Assembly (NCBI GenBank): GCA_016280595.1
Contig: JAEEHB010000060.1
Coordinates: 37,911 to 101,910 of the forward strand
Length of the DNA stretch: 64,000 bases
Origin: Clostridiaceae bacterium
GTDB taxonomy: Bacteria > Bacillota > Clostridia > Oscillospirales > Acutalibacteraceae
Direction: 5' to 3'
In this document: positions 62,744 to 64,000 of the stretch, piece after piece
How the letters are laid out: every line of letters begins with the position of its first letter
Numbering within the stretch: position 1 is the stretch's first letter
Notes under the pieces: model-generated
What the model saw: the letters and a program-made list of their open reading frames with translations, nothing else
Database searches by the model: none
What the model was told of the DNA's origin: nothing
Made by a program: the position numbers and the translations under genes

Positions 62744-63574
62744 TCAGTTGATGTAAATAAGGTTGCCCTTGATATCGGGATATTTGTCCGCAATCTGCTC
62801 ATAGGTGCCGTTTTCAACAAGAGCGTTGAGAGCGGTTTCAACCTGCAGGCAGAGTGATTCGTCACCCGCGCGGAAGGCGATACCGTACTGCTCTGCGCCG
62901 AGTTCTTCGTCAAGCACTTTGAAGCCTGCGTTTTCGGCGGCGTATTTCTCGGCTACAGGCTTGTCAACGATAACGGCGTCAACAGCGTTGCCGGAAAGTT
63001 CGGTGAAGCACTTGAGGAAACTCTCACAGGTGATGAGTTCGTTGAAGGTATCGGTGAGATCCTTGAGGTCGCCGTTGAGGAGGGTTTCGCCGGAGGTGCC
63101 GAGCATAACGGCTACATCCTTGCCCGCGAGATCCTTGGAAGAGGCGATTTCGCTGCCGTCTTTTACAAGGATAACCTGAGTGTTGTCAAAATAGGGGTTG
63201 GAGATTACGTAGCCGGCTTCCTTCATGGAAGGAAGGATTGTCATACCGGACCATATGCAGTCGCACTCGTGAGCGTCAAGCTGAATGAGTTTTTCATCCC
63301 AGTTTACTGCGAACGCTTCGAATTCCCAGCCGAGATAATCGCAGACCGCTTTGCACACTTCAACGTCAAAGCCGGTGTAAGTGCCGTCTGCGCCGAGTTC
63401 GCTGAACGGGGGATATTCAGGGTCAATACCCATTATAAACTTCTGAGGAGCCGCTTCGGTAGAGGAAGTATCGGAAGGAGCAGCGGTATCTTTCTTTGCT
63501 CCGCAGCCTGCAAGAGCAACACAGGAGATAACCGCGAGAGCGGCAAGGATAATTGCGATGATTTTCTTTGACAT
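62744..63574 (-). CDS. Amino-acid-binding lipoprotein of the ABC importer (family 3)
   Basis: 276 aa. Lipobox ALAGC gives the lipid Cys at about residue 24, then an acidic/Ser-rich linker and the family 3 signature GIDPEYPPFSELGADGTYTG (substrate loop) with FDVEVCKAV. Binds polar or cyst(e)ine-type amino acids; exact ligand not clear. GGAGGT ribosome-binding site and its own promoter upstream. Confidence 0.94.
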   Translation of the reverse strand: MSKKIIAIILAALAVISCVALAGCGAKKDTAAPSDTSSTEAAPQKFIMGIDPEYPPFSELGADGTYTGFDVEVCKAVCDYLGWEFEAFAVNWDEKLIQLDAHECDCIWSGMTILPSMKEAGYVISNPYFDNTQVILVKDGSEIASSKDLAGKDVAVMLGTSGETLLNGDLKDLTDTFNELITCESFLKCFTELSGNAVDAVIVDKPVAEKYAAENAGFKVLDEELGAEQYGIAFRAGDESLCLQVETALNALVENGTYEQIADKYPDIKGNLIYIN

Positions 63575-63611
63575 AATATAACCTCCATTTTATAAAATAG
63601 ACTGTATATAA

Positions 63612-63640
63612 ACTTTATCATTTTACTAAAATAAAGTCAA
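63612..63640 (-). promoter_or_regulatory. SigA promoter of the importer block
   Basis: On the minus strand: TTGACT (63640-63635), a 17-nt spacer and TAAAGT (63617-63612). It lies 38 nt before the binding-protein start and probably drives the whole minus-strand run down to 54714. Confidence 0.7.
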
Positions 63641-63835
63641 GTGCCGCGCGCCGCGAAATTAACAAATTTTCCCATTACCGTTAAAAATGAATTCACACGC
63701 AATTCATAATTCGGGGTTAAACTCTGATTGTACGAAAGAGAGAGCCGCAACTCTCTTCGTATAAGCAATACCCCTCCTCAATTCAACCCCAATGTCAAAG
63801 CCCCCTGTCCGAAAGGACCGGGGGTTTTGGCATGC
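63641..63835. other. Gene-free interval with a hairpin and a terminator-like element
   Basis: No gene seen. An interrupted palindrome (TACGAA, one-base bulge, GAGAG / CTCTC, TTCGTA, about 63732-63762) and, at 63801-63828, CCCCC-x-GTCC / GGAC-x-GGGGG with a GAAA loop followed by TTTT, which looks like a terminator of a + strand transcript. No upstream gene on the + strand accounts for it within the window, so it may end an antisense or a repeat-derived transcript. Confidence 0.5.
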
Positions 63836-64000
63836 TTAATCAATTCGCAATTCGAAATGCGCAATGCGAAATGTCGGGTCGCTTCGCTCCGATTATATTA
63901 TGCTCCGCATATCCTTGTTGCGGGCGGATGATATCCGGTCTCACCTGTCGGTTCGGTCGGTGCTTCTGCCTGCGGCAGAGGTGTCCACCGGACACCCGCA
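63836..64000 (-). repeat. Repeat block C, right copy (inverted relative to 9175-9416)
   Basis: 63901-64000 is the inverted near-identical copy of 9175-9276; 63841-63873 resembles, inverted, the AATTCTGCATTC patch at 9377-9416. Order and orientation are collinear with the left block, except that the left block holds an extra ~90 nt (repeat B and a palindrome) between the two parts. The copy is cut by the window edge. Confidence 0.8.

Noticed and set aside
1..64000. CRISPR array, prophage or IS element
   Set aside because: No regularly spaced identical repeats, no transposase, integrase or phage structural proteins were recognised.

Overview
The window looks like a chromosome segment of an uncultured, gut-type member of the Clostridia (Oscillospiraceae/Ruminococcaceae-like Firmicutes). 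The grounds are strong AGGAGG ribosome-binding sites, many SigA-type promoters (TTGACA, 17 nt, TATAAT), a dgt-like/dnaG/rpoD macromolecular-synthesis cluster, a two-gene SUF-type Fe-S unit, InlB-repeat surface proteins, a dockerin-like tail and LPXTG-like anchors. This is inference from gene content; no 16S gene is present. REGION 1 (1-14.7 kb): three very large secreted proteins on the + strand. The first is cut by the window edge and ends in a dockerin-like duplicated calcium loop. The second (1950 aa) is mostly InlB/Listeria-Bacteroides repeats. The third (about 1575 aa) starts with a cohesin-like beta-sandwich, continues with InlB repeats and ends in a sorting-like signal. Between the second and third lies about 1.4 kb of gene-free DNA made of dispersed palindromic repeats; one about 100-bp repeat recurs inverted at the right end of the window. 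REGION 2 (14.7-21.4 kb): a GNAT-oxidoreductase fusion, tRNA-Leu(UAA), then a small unknown protein, a 139-nt structured element closed by a perfect 15-bp inverted repeat, and a 402-aa reverse transcriptase. This unit is the best candidate for an undescribed system. A membrane protein and a serine beta-lactamase-like hydrolase follow. REGION 3 (21.4-31 kb): mfd coupled to a HAD hydrolase, a tandem pair of LCAT-like hydrolases (one cytosolic, one secreted), a phosphoesterase and a secreted protein with zinc-finger-like motifs. REGION 4 (31-39.3 kb): dGTPase-like HD hydrolase, a Ser/Thr-rich membrane protein, dnaG and rpoD, then a small anchored surface protein, an orphan ABC binding lipoprotein, a low-complexity-linker lipoprotein and PduL. 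REGION 5 (39.3-50.3 kb): a secreted phosphoesterase leading into the nucleoside-salvage genes deoC-deoD-cdd; on the other strand xth, an unknown membrane-anchored protein, secA, a Thr-rich surface protein and the sufC/sufB-like pair. REGION 6 (50.4-54.7 kb): a second linker lipoprotein, a YgjV-like membrane protein, an iron-sulfur flavoprotein, azlC-azlD and a phosphoesterase. REGION 7 (54.7-63.6 kb): a long minus-strand co-directional block beginning with a polar amino-acid ABC importer and continuing, with overlaps or tiny gaps, into an unrecognised 510-aa protein, a zinc-ribbon membrane protein, a membrane-anchored protein related to the linker lipoproteins, a MelB-like sugar:cation symporter and a phosphoesterase. 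No phage genes, IS transposases or CRISPR arrays were seen. All functional calls come from reading sequence motifs; no database search was run.
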